Assembly (NCBI RefSeq): GCF_004005375.1 | Contig: NZ_RZUF01000020.1 | Location: 25,386-89,385 of the forward strand | DNA from: Rheinheimera sediminis | GTDB taxonomy: Bacteria; Pseudomonadota; Gammaproteobacteria; Enterobacterales; Alteromonadaceae | Direction: 5' to 3' | Length of the DNA: 64,000 nucleotides | Shown here: positions 55,888 through 63,999 of the stretch, one piece after another | How positions within the stretch are numbered: the stretch's first letter is position 1 | Layout of the letters: each line of letters begins with the position of its first letter | Notes under the pieces: model-generated | The model's input: only the letters and a program-made list of their open reading frames with translations | Databases searched by the model: none | Told to the model about the DNA's origin: nothing | Program-made: the position numbers and the translations under genes

Positions 55888-58668
55888 TCAGAACTTACCT
55901 TTAACACCAAAAGCTACAGTCATGCCGTATTCTTCATACTGGAAGTTGTAGTTTTTATTGCCCTGATAAAGTTCCAGTGGTTCATCCGTCAGATTCACCA
56001 ACTCCGTCACCAGTTCAAGATTTTTGCTTAGTTTGTAAGACGCTGTGATATCGACCTGAGTATGCTCTGCGACATAAATATCGTACATAGCACTATCACC
56101 CACTTCACTTAAGAACTTATCACGGTAAGACAAGCTGGCTCTGGCGCTGAACACATCGTTTTCATAGCCCAGAAACAGGTTACCGGCCTTTTCTGCCGAC
56201 TCAGGCAGGCTGAATGACTCACCAGCACGGTCTGGCACTGCCAGTTCTGTGTCTAATAAAGTCATGTTTGCGCCAATCAAAAAGCCTCGCAGCATTTCAT
56301 TGCTGAAGCTATGCTGCACGTTAAACTCCAGACCTTTTACCGAAGCACTTAACGCATTGATTGGCATGGTGACGTCAAAACCAGCAAACTCAGGCACGTC
56401 GTTGCGGCTTTGCTCAACAATAAAATTGTCGATGTCTTTATAGAAGATACCAGCAGATAACAAGCTACCTTCGCCATAATACCAATCCAACATCAGGTCG
56501 TAGTTCATCGCTTCGTATGGATCCAGCTCTGGATTACCCAGACTTACTTCGTTTTCTTCCACATCAATAGAGGCGCGTGGAGAAATGTCGTTAAAGCTTG
56601 GTCTGGCTATGGTATTGGTCCAGGCAGTGCGTAACATCAGATCTTCTGCCAGCTCGTAATGGAAATGCAGGCCCGGCAACACATTGGTGTAATCTGAGGA
56701 CGCACTGCGTGTAGAAACAGTCAGATCACCTTCTTCATCCAGTTCTAACTGGTTACCTGTGGCAGAGTAATCTGTGCGTTCAACCCTGGCTCCTGCAATC
56801 AAGCGCCAGTTGTCACCGTCGTAGGTGCCCATCATATAAGCAGCTTGTACATTTTCATCAGCCACAAAGTCTTCACCCAGCTCTGTCAGTTGATTGGCCA
56901 CCTGATCCCGTGGGCGAGCTTTGAAGTCCGCTCTGTTTTGATTAAAAAACTGAATATAACGTGAAGAACTGACACCCTGGCCCAGATTACCTAAGCCATA
57001 TTTCGGGCTAGGGCCGGTAAATTCAGACAGCAGTGCGTCAGGTACAGATCGGAGTTCTGTGATATCCGAATCTGTGTCTTTGTTTTTCCAGCGTAAATCC
57101 ACACCAGTTTTTAAGGTGAAATTGCTGTTGCCGGCAAAATAAGGCATTTCCAGATTTGCACCCAGATTGTATTCGTTATCGTCTACCTTGATAGGTTCAA
57201 TGACAGCTCGATCTAACACATAGTTGGCATTGTCCAGATGGGTGGTATCTGCCACACCATTACGTAAGATAGTAAAACGAGGTACACCACGGCCTATAGT
57301 GTAGGTGGCTTCCAGCTCATCCCCATCAAATTCAAAACGGCCTTCGTTTTCGTCTAATACACGTTCTTTAGTAATGGAAAGACCTGCGTAATAATCCAGG
57401 TTAAAGCTGTCCTGAATATGGTCGCCACCTAAGCTGACTGCAAGGGTGTCCTGCTCTTTGGTGCGGTAGCGAATACGTTTACGCACTGCATCAGGTGCCA
57501 GTTCAGACACTGTTGCCTGCTCGCCGTCAAAGTCCGTTAAAGTACCGTCTTCAAACACATAAATACTACGTTGACGGGTTTCGGCATCGCTGAAACGACT
57601 GAACACTGTATTAAGGAAATACTTGTTATTGTTATCTGGTCTGTATTCCAGATTCAGATTGCTACCGATACGTTCGCGGTTGACGAAATATTTACGTTGC
57701 TGCAGTTCCAGCAAAGCAAAAGCTTCATCGTCACCAAAATCAACCCTATCGTATTCTGCTTCCTGGTTGTCGGATTCCAGCTTGCGGTCTAAGTAGTTCA
57801 GACCAAAAGACACACCAAAGTCTTTTTTGTCACCGCTTAAGCTGAATATATCGCTGGCATTGATGCTGAATTTTGGACTGGTGTCACCACTGAGTTCATT
57901 GTAAGAACCTTCAGCTCTGTAACGCAGCTGGGCGCCATCCCGATCAAAGGCAGAGGCTGATTTCACATCTACAGCACCACCAATGGCATCACCAGCCATA
58001 TCAGGGGTAGGAGCTTTGGTAACAGAAATACCTTCAATTGAACCTGTAGGAATAACGTCCAATGGCACGGCACGTGAACTGCCTTCAGGAGTACCAATAC
58101 GCATACCGTTCACTGTCACGTTGCTTAAGCCTGCGGCAATACCACGGATACTGACAAAACGACCTTCGCCCTGATCGCGACTGATCGAAGTACCAGCCAA
58201 ACGTTGCAAGGATTCAGCAACGTTCTGATCCACAAATTGGCCCATATCGTCTGACGCAATAAAATTAGTGATACTGTCAGAGGCACGATACAGGTTCAGT
58301 GCTTTATTTTGTGCCTGACGCTGACCCACAACAGTCAGTCGCTCCAAATCATCCAGTTGAATAGTCAGGTTTTGGTTGTTGCTCGTCTGCACTGTCTGAG
58401 TGACAAGGGGCAAGCCAATATAATTAATTTCCAGTGTCACCTGATCGGCAGTCAGGTTACGTAATACAAAGCGACCCGATGCATCGGTAAATACCTGCTG
58501 GCCTGTTTCTTTTACCTTTACTGCTGCACCTGCCAGTACTACACCAGAGCCAGCTTTTTGTACTACACCTTCCACTGTCTGAGCGGCCTGCACATAGGCG
58601 GCCAAAGGCAAACTCAGCCCGAACATCGCCATTTTTATCGAATTCTTTTTGAAACCTTTATTTAACAT
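55888..58668 (-). CDS. TonB-dependent receptor with N-terminal carboxypeptidase-like domain
   Basis: A 926-residue outer-membrane receptor. A signal peptide ends near residue 29. A carboxypeptidase-regulatory-like domain follows (about 30-110: VEGVVQKAGSGVVLAGAAVK, DASGRFVLRNL), then a plug (about 125-245: DQNVAESLQRLAGTSISRD, VSIRGIAAGLSNVTVNGMR, AGDAIGGAVDVKSASAF). The 22-strand barrel ends in Phe (GVKGKF). It resembles the TonB-Xanth-Caul group used for sugars and peptides. The start ATG has an AGGGA ribosome binding site. Substrate unknown. Confidence 0.93.
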   Translation of the reverse strand: MLNKGFKKNSIKMAMFGLSLPLAAYVQAAQTVEGVVQKAGSGVVLAGAAVKVKETGQQVFTDASGRFVLRNLTADQVTLEINYIGLPLVTQTVQTSNNQNLTIQLDDLERLTVVGQRQAQNKALNLYRASDSITNFIASDDMGQFVDQNVAESLQRLAGTSISRDQGEGRFVSIRGIAAGLSNVTVNGMRIGTPEGSSRAVPLDVIPTGSIEGISVTKAPTPDMAGDAIGGAVDVKSASAFDRDGAQLRYRAEGSYNELSGDTSPKFSINASDIFSLSGDKKDFGVSFGLNYLDRKLESDNQEAEYDRVDFGDDEAFALLELQQRKYFVNRERIGSNLNLEYRPDNNNKYFLNTVFSRFSDAETRQRSIYVFEDGTLTDFDGEQATVSELAPDAVRKRIRYRTKEQDTLAVSLGGDHIQDSFNLDYYAGLSITKERVLDENEGRFEFDGDELEATYTIGRGVPRFTILRNGVADTTHLDNANYVLDRAVIEPIKVDDNEYNLGANLEMPYFAGNSNFTLKTGVDLRWKNKDTDSDITELRSVPDALLSEFTGPSPKYGLGNLGQGVSSSRYIQFFNQNRADFKARPRDQVANQLTELGEDFVADENVQAAYMMGTYDGDNWRLIAGARVERTDYSATGNQLELDEEGDLTVSTRSASSDYTNVLPGLHFHYELAEDLMLRTAWTNTIARPSFNDISPRASIDVEENEVSLGNPELDPYEAMNYDLMLDWYYGEGSLLSAGIFYKDIDNFIVEQSRNDVPEFAGFDVTMPINALSASVKGLEFNVQHSFSNEMLRGFLIGANMTLLDTELAVPDRAGESFSLPESAEKAGNLFLGYENDVFSARASLSYRDKFLSEVGDSAMYDIYVAEHTQVDITASYKLSKNLELVTELVNLTDEPLELYQGNKNYNFQYEEYGMTVAFGVKGKF

Positions 58669-58726
58669 GCTGATTCCCTGAGTGTTTTAATTGTTGCGCA
58701 GACTATCAGCCCTGTATGAAGTTTTC

Positions 58727-58752
58727 GTGACATCAATTTTTTGTGACATCAA
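58727..58752. promoter_or_regulatory. Direct repeat GTGACATCAA x2 upstream of the TonB receptor
   Basis: GTGACATCAA occurs at 58727-58736 and again at 58743-58752, with a 16-bp period. They lie in the divergent promoter region of the receptor and the ParB-like gene and could be a tandem activator or repressor site. Confidence 0.45.
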
Positions 58753-58841
58753 CGTTTTCTGATGACAGAGACAGCTCTACTCTTGTAGTGTCTGCTTTTG
58801 ACCAAGCAAACTGATGTTGTTGATTATTAAAAGGACAGGCT

Positions 58842-59786
58842 GTGTTACGTCACTGTGTAAAATTTATGCTGGTGCTGTGTTGTGCTTTTCAATTAAAGGC
58901 TGCACCCATTCAAGCCGGGGATGTGTTGGAAGTCAGCTTGGCTGATTTACGACCTACCCAGGCAGTAATTTCTCATGATCAGGTGAATTACAAATTAGCC
59001 AGCTACCGCACTAACAGCAAAAAGTTGCTGGAAGATTTCTGTGAAATGAGTGGTTGGGGTAAAAAAGTAGAATTCAGTACAGAGTCTTCTTTGCTACGGC
59101 CTGATTCTTATCAATGCCTTGGTAAAGAAAAAGGCAAAAAACAGAAAAAATCAGAGATGAATACTGTCGTGCTGGGGCCAGATAATCAGCTGTATCTGAC
59201 TGATGGTCATCATGGGTTTTCGGCTCTTTACGATTATGTTGGCAAAGAGCTGAAAGTTTCGGTGCTGGTGACTGAAGTATTTAATCAACCGCAGCATCAG
59301 ACGTCAGGTAATAGGCACGACTTCTTCGCTGTGTTAGTGGCACAAGGTTTATCCTGGCCCAAAGATGCCAATGGCGAAGCACTGTCGGCAGAACAATGGC
59401 CACAGCAGCTGGGCAGAGCGGCATTACACAACGATCCTTATCGTGGTGCTGCTTATTTTCTGCAAGGGGGCGTCTGGAAAAAGCCAAAACCTGCTTTGCC
59501 TTTTGTCGAGTTTTACTGGGCCGACTATTTACGTCAACAACCAGAACTGGCTTTTACCGGCTATAAGTCTGCGGCAGCATTGCTGCAATGGCTGGAACGT
59601 ATTCATGCCCATCTGCTTAGTCTAAAGGCTACAACCAGCATCAGTCATGGCTTTACCGCAGCAGAGCTGGGCTGGACAGGCAAAGCGGATTATCAGCGGC
59701 TGGATCAGCTATTATGTGCAGCTGATAAGCCAGGTCGTCTTGGCTTATCACTGCAAATGAGAGGGATGGCCTTGTCTTGTGGCTGA
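58842..59786 (+). CDS. Exported ParB/Srx-fold (ParBc_2-like) protein
   Basis: A 314-residue protein with an N-terminal signal peptide (FMLVLCCAFQLKAAPI) and a ParB/sulfiredoxin-like N-terminal domain. VLEVSLADLRPTQAVI opens it, and NQLYLTDGHHGFSAL is the signature DGHH motif. A C-terminal helical half contains three Cys overall. Such ParB-like proteins outside partition loci have no settled function. It is divergent from the TonB receptor. It starts from GTG with an AAAGGA ribosome binding site. Export is inferred from the signal peptide. Confidence 0.8.
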   Translation: MLRHCVKFMLVLCCAFQLKAAPIQAGDVLEVSLADLRPTQAVISHDQVNYKLASYRTNSKKLLEDFCEMSGWGKKVEFSTESSLLRPDSYQCLGKEKGKKQKKSEMNTVVLGPDNQLYLTDGHHGFSALYDYVGKELKVSVLVTEVFNQPQHQTSGNRHDFFAVLVAQGLSWPKDANGEALSAEQWPQQLGRAALHNDPYRGAAYFLQGGVWKKPKPALPFVEFYWADYLRQQPELAFTGYKSAAALLQWLERIHAHLLSLKATTSISHGFTAAELGWTGKADYQRLDQLLCAADKPGRLGLSLQMRGMALSCG

Positions 59787-59947
59787 GGTTTAGTAGCTTA
59801 ACGCCCCTGTACCTTTGATGAGTTTGTTTGCTGAAATTAAGCTAATCTAGTCAGGCGTTCAACAGATAAGCCAGCCGAATATTGCTCTGGCGCCATCACC
59901 ATGCCTTGCAAGGCGGGAGTCCTGTTGCTTATCAAATAACAAGCGGC

Positions 59948-60982
59948 TTAACTCAGCAGTTCTACTTTATAGCGAGCATTGCGTAAATCGTCAGCCAGCT
60001 CTTTTGAACGTTCCAGCACTGTTGCCCAATAATCCAGCCGCTGTGCATCTGTTAACTTATCAAAATCTTTGCGATCCGGAATTTTGCCGTAAGGCAGAGA
60101 TTTTACCCAGGACTCTGATGGACAGAGCAGGATCATCTTATCCATCTGCGTCGCTTTAGCCCGGCGCCACGGCAAGGATTTATCAAACCAGCCGGGGATC
60201 AGGTACGGATAAAAGTGTGGATATAAAATTAATCCATCCTGTTGATAAGGCAGGGAAAGGTGGTAATCCAGCAAGCCTCCGTCCATATACAAACCTGCAG
60301 GTAAACCAGCTGGATCTTTCACCGGGTGCATCACCATAGGAATAGAACCTGAAGCCAATAAACTGGCTTTAAAATTATCAGGCGTCAGCGGATAAGCTTC
60401 GTGAGGCACTTGTTGCAGCAAGCTGGGATCAGAGTGGTTTTGCATCACCACTCTTTGATAGAAGCGTTGCAATAATGTGGGTTTAAGCAAATTCGCTCCG
60501 GCGGCTAACAATAAACGCCGAAGTTGTGCCGCTTTGCGTTCAGACGTCCTCACTTTCACTTCACGGGCTGCTATAAAATTCAGTTGCAGCACAGGGTTGT
60601 TCAGCACTTGCAGAATGCAGTCATCGGTAGGAAATACTTGGTCCAACACAGCTGCTGACGTCGAGGTAATTTGGTCAATACTGGCTTTAGGCGGAAAACA
60701 CAAACTGCTGTACGCTTTGGCAAAACGTTCAGAGGCCGCTGCAGGGTTTTGCTGCGTGACACAAGCAAAACGCCAGGCACCAGCTGAGCTGCCTACCAAA
60801 GATAAAGGCGTGTTTCTGTCCTTAAAAAACTCACCAAACAGATATTGATCCAAACCAAATAAACAAAACCATTTGGGGCCACCGCTGGCTCCAAGTACCA
60901 AATTTATATCCTGCTGGCGCAGACCATATTGTTGCAAATGCGCGAAGGCCGAGGCTCCCGCCAGAACTCTTAATGTCGACAC
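59948..60982 (-). CDS. Patatin-like phospholipase
   Basis: A 344-residue patatin-fold protein. The glycine-rich LGASGGPKWFCLFG forms the oxyanion hole, GSSAGAW holds the nucleophile Ser (about residue 65), and MDGGLLDYHLS holds the catalytic Asp. The Ser-Asp dyad is intact, so lipid acyl hydrolase activity is expected. No signal peptide is seen. The start is GTG with a GAGGGA ribosome binding site. A large inverted repeat separates it from dgt upstream. Confidence 0.88.
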   Translation of the reverse strand: MSTLRVLAGASAFAHLQQYGLRQQDINLVLGASGGPKWFCLFGLDQYLFGEFFKDRNTPLSLVGSSAGAWRFACVTQQNPAAASERFAKAYSSLCFPPKASIDQITSTSAAVLDQVFPTDDCILQVLNNPVLQLNFIAAREVKVRTSERKAAQLRRLLLAAGANLLKPTLLQRFYQRVVMQNHSDPSLLQQVPHEAYPLTPDNFKASLLASGSIPMVMHPVKDPAGLPAGLYMDGGLLDYHLSLPYQQDGLILYPHFYPYLIPGWFDKSLPWRRAKATQMDKMILLCPSESWVKSLPYGKIPDRKDFDKLTDAQRLDYWATVLERSKELADDLRNARYKVELLS

Positions 60983-60993
60983 TGTCCCTCACA

Positions 60994-61121
60994 TATCCCC
61001 TTGGTACTTGAAGCCGCATCTTTGTTGACTGCGAGCTCAAGCCCCAGCCACATAGGTTAACTATGCTCCTGGGGTCTAACGCTCTTGTCGCCTCCCTGCA
61101 ACTCCAATTACTTTGGGTATA
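60994..61121. repeat. Long imperfect palindromic element (TATCCCC...GGGTATA)
   Basis: Outer arms TATCCCCTTGGTACTTGAAG and the inverted CTCCAATTACTTTGGGTATA pair imperfectly. Inside is CCCCAG-CC-ACATAG...CTATG-CTCCTGGGG (61042-61076). It covers most of the dgt-patatin gap and resembles dispersed hairpin repeats of Vibrio/Shewanella-type genomes. Confidence 0.6.
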
Positions 61122-61140
61122 GAACTATATAAAATAAAAC

Positions 61141-62412
61141 TTACAAATATGCAGTAAATAATTGCTGGTGCATACGCAGTGCATATTCATCTGTCATGCC
61201 TGAGACATAATCGCAAATGACCCGCATTTTGCTCTGTTCGCTATCCGCCATAAGCCAGCGGTTTTTTGTATTAGCCGGTAATAAACGTTCTGCTTCTGAA
61301 CTGAAAGCTTCAAACAACGAACGCACAATTTGCTGACCTTTGTATTCACCTCGTTGCACATCGGGCGACAAAATCACGGCTTCATAGACAAAACTTTTTA
61401 ACAGTTGCAGCAATTGCTGTTGTGGCTCCGGCAGCCTGGCATTGTAGCGGATTAATGGGTCTTGACTGTCTGGTAGCGGCTGATACAACTCAATGCTGGT
61501 GATCAATAAATTCACTAGCGCACCAATGGCATCTTTACGAATATGATGTTCGGGTATAAATAATTTTTGGCTGATATGCTTTAAAGCGCTGGCTATCTCT
61601 GTGGGCAACTTCGCCATTTCTGGTTCAGCTAAACCACGCCAGTGTTCAATGGTGACAGTTCCTGTGACTATTGCATCTTCCAGGTCGTGTACACCGTAGG
61701 CGATATCGTCAGCCAGCTCCATAATGGAAGCGTCCAGCGATTTATACACAGACTTTAAAAAAGGCGCTTTAGTCAGAGTTTCAGTAGCTTGAAAAGCGCT
61801 GCGATCTGCTGCTGATAAAGGGTTTAAGATCCAGTCGAGTAAATCACTGTCGGCGGCATAAATAGCTTTGCAGGGTTTGACGGTGAGCCCCTGTTCAAAT
61901 TGACCGAGCGCAGGCTGTACTATTGGATACTTTAATAAACCCAATAAAGTACGGCGGCTTAAATTCATGCCACCACTGGCAGTGTAGGGTTCCAGTTTTC
62001 CGACAATTCGCAAGGTCTGACCGTTGCCTTCAAAACCGCCAAAGTGCTGCATACAGGCATTGAGAGCTTTTTCTCCACCATGACCAAAAGGCGGATGGCC
62101 TAAATCGTGCGCCAGACACAAGGCTTCCATCAAGCTGTCTTGTGCTAACAAAGCTTGTAGTGCCGGGTCGTCCTGTTGATAACTGAGTTGGGCTACTAAG
62201 GCCGTGCCTATTTGTGCAGCTTCTAAAGAGTGGGTCAGGCGGGTTCGGTAGAAGTCATTCTGGCCTATGCCCATAATCTGCGTTTTGGCCTGCAGACGGC
62301 GAAAAGCGGCCGAGTGCAGAATTCTGGCCCTGTCTCTTTGCCATGGCGTTCGGTGATCGTTTGGTCTTTGACTCTGTTCGGCAAGACGGCGTTCAGCCCA
62401 CAGATGCTGCAT
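61141..62412 (-). CDS. dgt: Deoxyguanosinetriphosphate triphosphohydrolase-like protein
   Basis: A 423-residue HD-domain enzyme with RDRARILHSAAFRRLQAKTQ, TRLTHSLEAAQIG (first His), LAHDLGHPPFGHGGE (His-Asp) and SIMELADDIAYGVHDLED. It releases triphosphate from dNTPs. This shorter type is usually annotated dGTPase-like. The ATG at 62412 has an AGAAGGA ribosome binding site; a GTG at 62430 would add six residues. It is divergent from yebG. Confidence 0.9.
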   Translation of the reverse strand: MQHLWAERRLAEQSQRPNDHRTPWQRDRARILHSAAFRRLQAKTQIMGIGQNDFYRTRLTHSLEAAQIGTALVAQLSYQQDDPALQALLAQDSLMEALCLAHDLGHPPFGHGGEKALNACMQHFGGFEGNGQTLRIVGKLEPYTASGGMNLSRRTLLGLLKYPIVQPALGQFEQGLTVKPCKAIYAADSDLLDWILNPLSAADRSAFQATETLTKAPFLKSVYKSLDASIMELADDIAYGVHDLEDAIVTGTVTIEHWRGLAEPEMAKLPTEIASALKHISQKLFIPEHHIRKDAIGALVNLLITSIELYQPLPDSQDPLIRYNARLPEPQQQLLQLLKSFVYEAVILSPDVQRGEYKGQQIVRSLFEAFSSEAERLLPANTKNRWLMADSEQSKMRVICDYVSGMTDEYALRMHQQLFTAYL

Positions 62413-62545
62413 ACAAAATCCTTCTGACACTAGCCTGAAATTCTTAACCTGATGCGAGGTTAAATCATCACTTTATGCTACGGCAAAAGTAGAAAAGAGG
62501 CGATGCGTATTTTTCGCAAAAACCACTGGACAAATAAACAGTTGT

Positions 62546-62565
62546 TGCTGTATAAATATTCAGTA
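62546..62565 (+). promoter_or_regulatory. LexA (SOS) box upstream of yebG
   Basis: TGCTGTATAAATATTCAGTA matches the consensus TACTGTATATATATACAGTA, with CTGT-N8-TCAG and AT-rich centre. It lies 19 bp before the yebG ATG. E. coli yebG is also LexA-controlled. Confidence 0.8.
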
Positions 62566-62583
62566 TCAAAAGCAGGAGGATGT

Positions 62584-62946
62584 ATGGCCGTTATTATTAA
62601 ATATATTGTCGAGCGCGCTGGAGTAGAAAAAATGACCTTTAGTTCAAAGCCTGAAGCAGACGCCTATGACCGGATGCTGGATATTGCTGACGAACTGTTT
62701 TTAATGTTGGGTCAAAGTGAATTGATCCCTGATGAGCAACAACGCGAAGATCTGGCGCTGTATTTAGCTCAGCAAAAAGAGCTGGTGATCCAAACCTTAA
62801 ATCAGAAAACCAAACACAATAAAGCTCAGGTGACTGACAAAGAGCAAGTAAAAGACAAGACAAAAGAGCAAGGTGCTGCACAAAACAGCGAAGCCGCCGT
62901 TGTGCTTGAAGAGGTGACGGAAGTTGCAGCTGATATGGCTGCTTAA
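62584..62946 (+). CDS. yebG: YebG family SOS-induced protein
   Basis: A 120-residue protein. The N-terminal half follows YebG closely (MAVIIKYIVERAGVEKMTF, KPEADAYDRMLDIADELF, LALYLAQQKELV). The C-terminal half is a charged Lys/Glu/Gln-rich tail, longer than in E. coli. Function is unknown beyond damage induction. The ATG at 62584 has an AGGAGG ribosome binding site, and a LexA box lies upstream. The frame is open back to 62503 but crosses the operator. Confidence 0.9.
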   Translation: MAVIIKYIVERAGVEKMTFSSKPEADAYDRMLDIADELFLMLGQSELIPDEQQREDLALYLAQQKELVIQTLNQKTKHNKAQVTDKEQVKDKTKEQGAAQNSEAAVVLEEVTEVAADMAA

Positions 62947-63026
62947 TTTATCAGCAGATCTTTGACGTCTTTACTCAGCTGTACCTTTATTTTTTATTAG
63001 ATCAGCTAATTTGTAAAGCAGTTTGA

Positions 63027-63063
63027 AAAGGGCATAACTATAAACTGGTTATGCCTTTTTTAT
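63027..63063 (+). terminator. Rho-independent terminator after yebG
   Basis: GGCATAAC (63031-63038) pairs with GTTATGCC (63048-63055), followed by a run of seven T. It lies about 85 bp after the yebG stop. Confidence 0.88.
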
Positions 63064-63303
63064 TGGGGTTAAATCAAGCGTTGTGCATAATTAGTCGGTT
63101 TTTCGCCATTTTTAACGAGTTTGATTTGTTGCCATGAATAGTAACTATGAAAGCTAGCTGAATAAAGGTAACGAAATTAAACTAATTAGCATTAAAAAAT
63201 CTAATGTAAAAACCTAATTTATCTCGCTCGTTATTTGATTGAATTTGCAGCATAATGACCCTGTTTTCAGAAAAACACTTTCTCAAACTTAACGAGGTTG
63301 GCT
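63064..63303. other. AT-rich leader/promoter region of the 49-codon gene
   Basis: No gene is visible. The region is AT-rich, contains several TAAT/AATTA motifs and must hold the promoter of the small gene at 63304. A CATAAT -10-like hexamer is at 63251-63256 with no good -35. Confidence 0.4.
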
Positions 63304-63453
63304 ATGAACAGTATCAATACCACAGTAGAAAAATCGAACGTTAGCACGACAGAGCGCAGCGTATCCTCTCTGCTGCTGGTGCGTCGCATCAATCAGTTTT
63401 TAACTCAGATTGGCCGCGCTTTAAGTTTGAGTGGTGCTGTATACACCAAATAA
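63304..63453 (+). CDS. Small 49-residue basic protein of unknown function
   Basis: A short gene with an ACGAGG ribosome binding site about seven bases before the ATG and a strong terminator 63 bp after the TAA. The product has a polar Ser/Thr-rich first half (MNSINTTVEKSNVSTTERS). An amphipathic basic second half follows (LLLVRRINQFLTQIGRAL) and the tail is SLSGAVYTK. There is no signal peptide or clear transmembrane helix. I do not recognise it. The independent expression signals argue that it is real. Confidence 0.65.
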   Translation: MNSINTTVEKSNVSTTERSVSSLLLVRRINQFLTQIGRALSLSGAVYTK

Positions 63454-63515
63454 TGGTGCTGAAGACTTGCCACAGGTTTTGCTGAGCTTGTGGTTGTAAA
63501 AAACGTAACCCCTTT

Positions 63516-63550
63516 AACGCGCTTAGATTGCTGCTAAGCGCGTTTTTTTT
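63516..63550 (+). terminator. Strong rho-independent terminator after the 49-codon gene
   Basis: An 11-bp perfect stem (63516-63526 with 63534-63544) with a 7-nt loop runs into a T-tract (63543-63550). The first unit of the tandem array begins directly after it. Confidence 0.93.
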
Positions 63551-63949
63551 ATTCGCTGCCATCCATGGCGCTCACCCTAAAGGGCCGGCAAACAACGCCG
63601 TTCAAAAATATTGCCGATATTTTTGTATTCGCTGCCATCCATGGCGCTCACCCTGCGGGCCGGCAAACAACGCCGTTCAAAAATATTGCCGATATTTTTG
63701 TATTCGCAGCCATCCATGGCGCTCACCCTACGGGCCGGCAAACAACGCCGTTCAAAAATATTGCCGATATTTTTGTATTCGCTGCCATCCATGGCGCTCA
63801 CCCTGCGGGCCGGCAAACAACGCCGTTCAAAAATATTGCCGATATTTTTGTATTCGCAGCCATCCATGGCGCTCACCCTACGGGCCGGCAAACAACGCCG
63901 TTCAAAAATATTCCCGATATTTTTGTATTCGCTGCCATCCATGGCGCTC
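63551..63949. repeat. 75-bp intergenic tandem repeat array
   Basis: Five full units start at 63551, 63627, 63702, 63777 and 63852 (the first is 76 bp) and a partial sixth starts at 63927. Each holds CCATCCATGG, a GGCGCTCACCC...GGGCCGGC stretch and a hairpin AAAAATAT-TGCCG-ATATTTTT. Units 2-5 alternate between GCTGCC/CCCTGCGGG and GCAGCC/CCCTACGGG types, so a 150-bp dimer has been duplicated. Open frames on both strands exist only because 75 is a multiple of three. Confidence 0.95.
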
Positions 63950-63975
63950 GCGGTCCATCGTCGCTCCAATGTTAA

Positions 63976-63999
63976 CAAAACGGCAGGATAGCCGTTTTG
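63976..63999. terminator. Hairpin at the window end
   Basis: CAAAACGGC (63976-63984) pairs with GCCGTTTTG (63991-63999) around AGGATA. It is likely a terminator, possibly for a minus-strand gene beyond the window. Confidence 0.65.

Noticed and set aside
63551..63949. CRISPR array
   Set aside because: The units are contiguous 75-bp copies with no variable spacers, and no cas genes are in the window.
63565..63991. Repeat-containing frames on both strands of the 75-bp array
   Set aside because: The unit length is a multiple of three and lacks stops in several frames. There is no ribosome binding site or natural start and end, so these are not genes.
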